From positions 74,331,689 to 74,395,688 of the forward strand of contig CP154954.1 of NCBI GenBank assembly GCA_039621445.1: DNA of 64,000 bases, read 5' to 3'. This stretch comes from Euglena gracilis (Eukaryota > Euglenida > Euglenophyceae > Euglenales). The translations under genes were made by a program, and so were the position numbers. Every line of letters starts with the position of its first letter. The stretch's first letter is position 1. This document shows positions 63,058-64,000 of the stretch, piece after piece. Under the pieces are notes generated by a model. The model had not been told where the DNA came from and did not search any database. It worked only from the letters and a program-made list of their open reading frames with translations.

Positions 63058-63577
63058 CCAACGTGTGGACTGTTTTGTGTTTTAAACTTTTTTTTTTGGA
63101 TCTGGATGGACCTCATGTCTGACAAGCACAAAAACCGTGAAGGGGCCTGCACGTTTTTTTTTTAGTTTTGCACATCTATTGGATGCACAAAACGGTGTCA
63201 TCCTCCCATCATAACGCAAGCCCTGTCCCGCCCGGAAGTGCTGGGCTGTGCCCCCTTTCCCATTCTGCAGAGTAGCTGGTCCCGTCTTTGTGCTTGGCTT
63301 TTTCCGTTAGGGCTTAGGTCTTGCATTTGATCCATCGCATGGTTGTTGAATCGAGATTTTTGGGTCCGCCACAGTGGCCTTTCCTCCCGGACAGCATTCC
63401 CAGGCTTCTTAAGAACCCCCCGAAAGCCGGGATCAGCTGATCCAGAAAAATAATGCTCGGAATTTTCGAACATTGTTGACAACTTTTTGAACACTGTTGC
63501 CAAATGTCGAACACTGTTCTTTATGATGACAAGGAAGGGTTCCTTTGCCGCTTCCTTTGTGTCAAACCTATCTGGTT
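63058..63577. other. Unassigned sequence
   Basis: No exon or repeat partner was recognised. Confidence 0.35.
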
Positions 63578-63900
63578 CAGGGAATTTCTTAAGCCGGCCC
63601 CACCCTGCTCGGGAGGGGGGTATCATTTGGGGGGAGGGTTAGCAGGGTCAACGTGGAAACATTTCACTGGACCAATGAAATTCCTGAAACCTGCAAAAAA
63701 TTTCCGAAAGAGTTGTCAAAAATCGCCACAATGGACTTCTTTCTGGGGTTCACTCCAAAATTTTGGTGAAAAAGTCCAACCCGACACTGTGTGTTTTCAG
63801 CAAACCTGGTCCATTAATCAAACCATGGCAGCCTGTAGGACCCCCCCTTTTTTCCAGCTGGCTGGATCGACCCCCCTCGGGGGTATTAAGAAATGCACTG
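63578..63900 (+). mobile_element. hAT-like MITE, perfect 8-bp duplication
   Basis: The ends are CAGGGAATTTCTTAAGCC and, in complement, CAGTGCATTTCTTAATACCC. ATCTGGTT flanks both sides (63570-63577 and 63901-63908). It has the same terminal type as the 44058 element but a different interior. Confidence 0.92.
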
Positions 63901-64000
63901 ATCTGGTTGGTGCTTTTTTTAGCATCTGTGAAATGACTCCATTTCTGGAAAAAAACTGAGCCCAGCCACGAGGGTCTTCTTTCATTCAGAAACCCTCGCC

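Overview
The window is nuclear DNA of a eukaryote: short GC-rich coding islands separated by kilobases of introns, simple-sequence arrays and small transposons, with no bacterial-style operons or ribosome-binding sites. The species cannot be named from sequence. The main gene joins PstS-like binding modules, one membrane span and a class III nucleotidyl cyclase. I associate that architecture with microalgae, green algae among them, so a unicellular alga is my best guess.

One plus-strand gene appears to fill the first 46 kb, with its 5' end outside the window. Exon islands at 286-440, 2816-2930, 12343-12583 and 12974-13076 read as the second half of a PstS-like (periplasmic phosphate-binding type) module. 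Islands from 17122 to 29924 read as a second, nearly complete module. A membrane-anchor exon (32426-32572), a juxtamembrane exon (33599-33745), linker exons (36764-36898, 38672-38790), the cyclase domain (42382-42572, 43639-43841), a C-terminal exon (44026-45068) and a stop-containing last exon (46033-46224) follow in the expected order. The first part of the cyclase domain was not located. The product would be a receptor cyclase: extracellular ligand-binding modules in tandem, a membrane anchor and a cytoplasmic cyclase.

A 9-kb intron of this gene holds a two-ORF non-LTR retrotransposon (about 6175-11508). ORF1 is a coiled-coil protein. ORF2 has an intact APE-type endonuclease and a CCHC zinc finger, but no room for a reverse transcriptase between them. 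The ORFs overlap by ATGCCTGA, and the element sits inside a CCCACA-type microsatellite.

The rest is dominated by short hAT-like elements: CAGG or CAAG ends, 8-bp target-site duplications (TSDs), G/C runs and a recurring GCGC-AAG-GCGC core. Six have perfect 8-bp TSDs (23521, 44058, 48341, 56860, 61843, 63578) and several more are near-perfect. Three lie inside apparent coding sequence, and in the cyclase C-terminal exon the frame continues if two elements are removed. This makes them candidates for intron-creating transposons (introners), although no GT-AG pair fits their edges.

From 46.2 kb to the end no gene could be assembled. There are weak exon-like islands (48250, 49366, 59690), long microsatellites and more elements. 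Exon ends throughout were placed by eye from splice-like sites and domain logic and are approximate.
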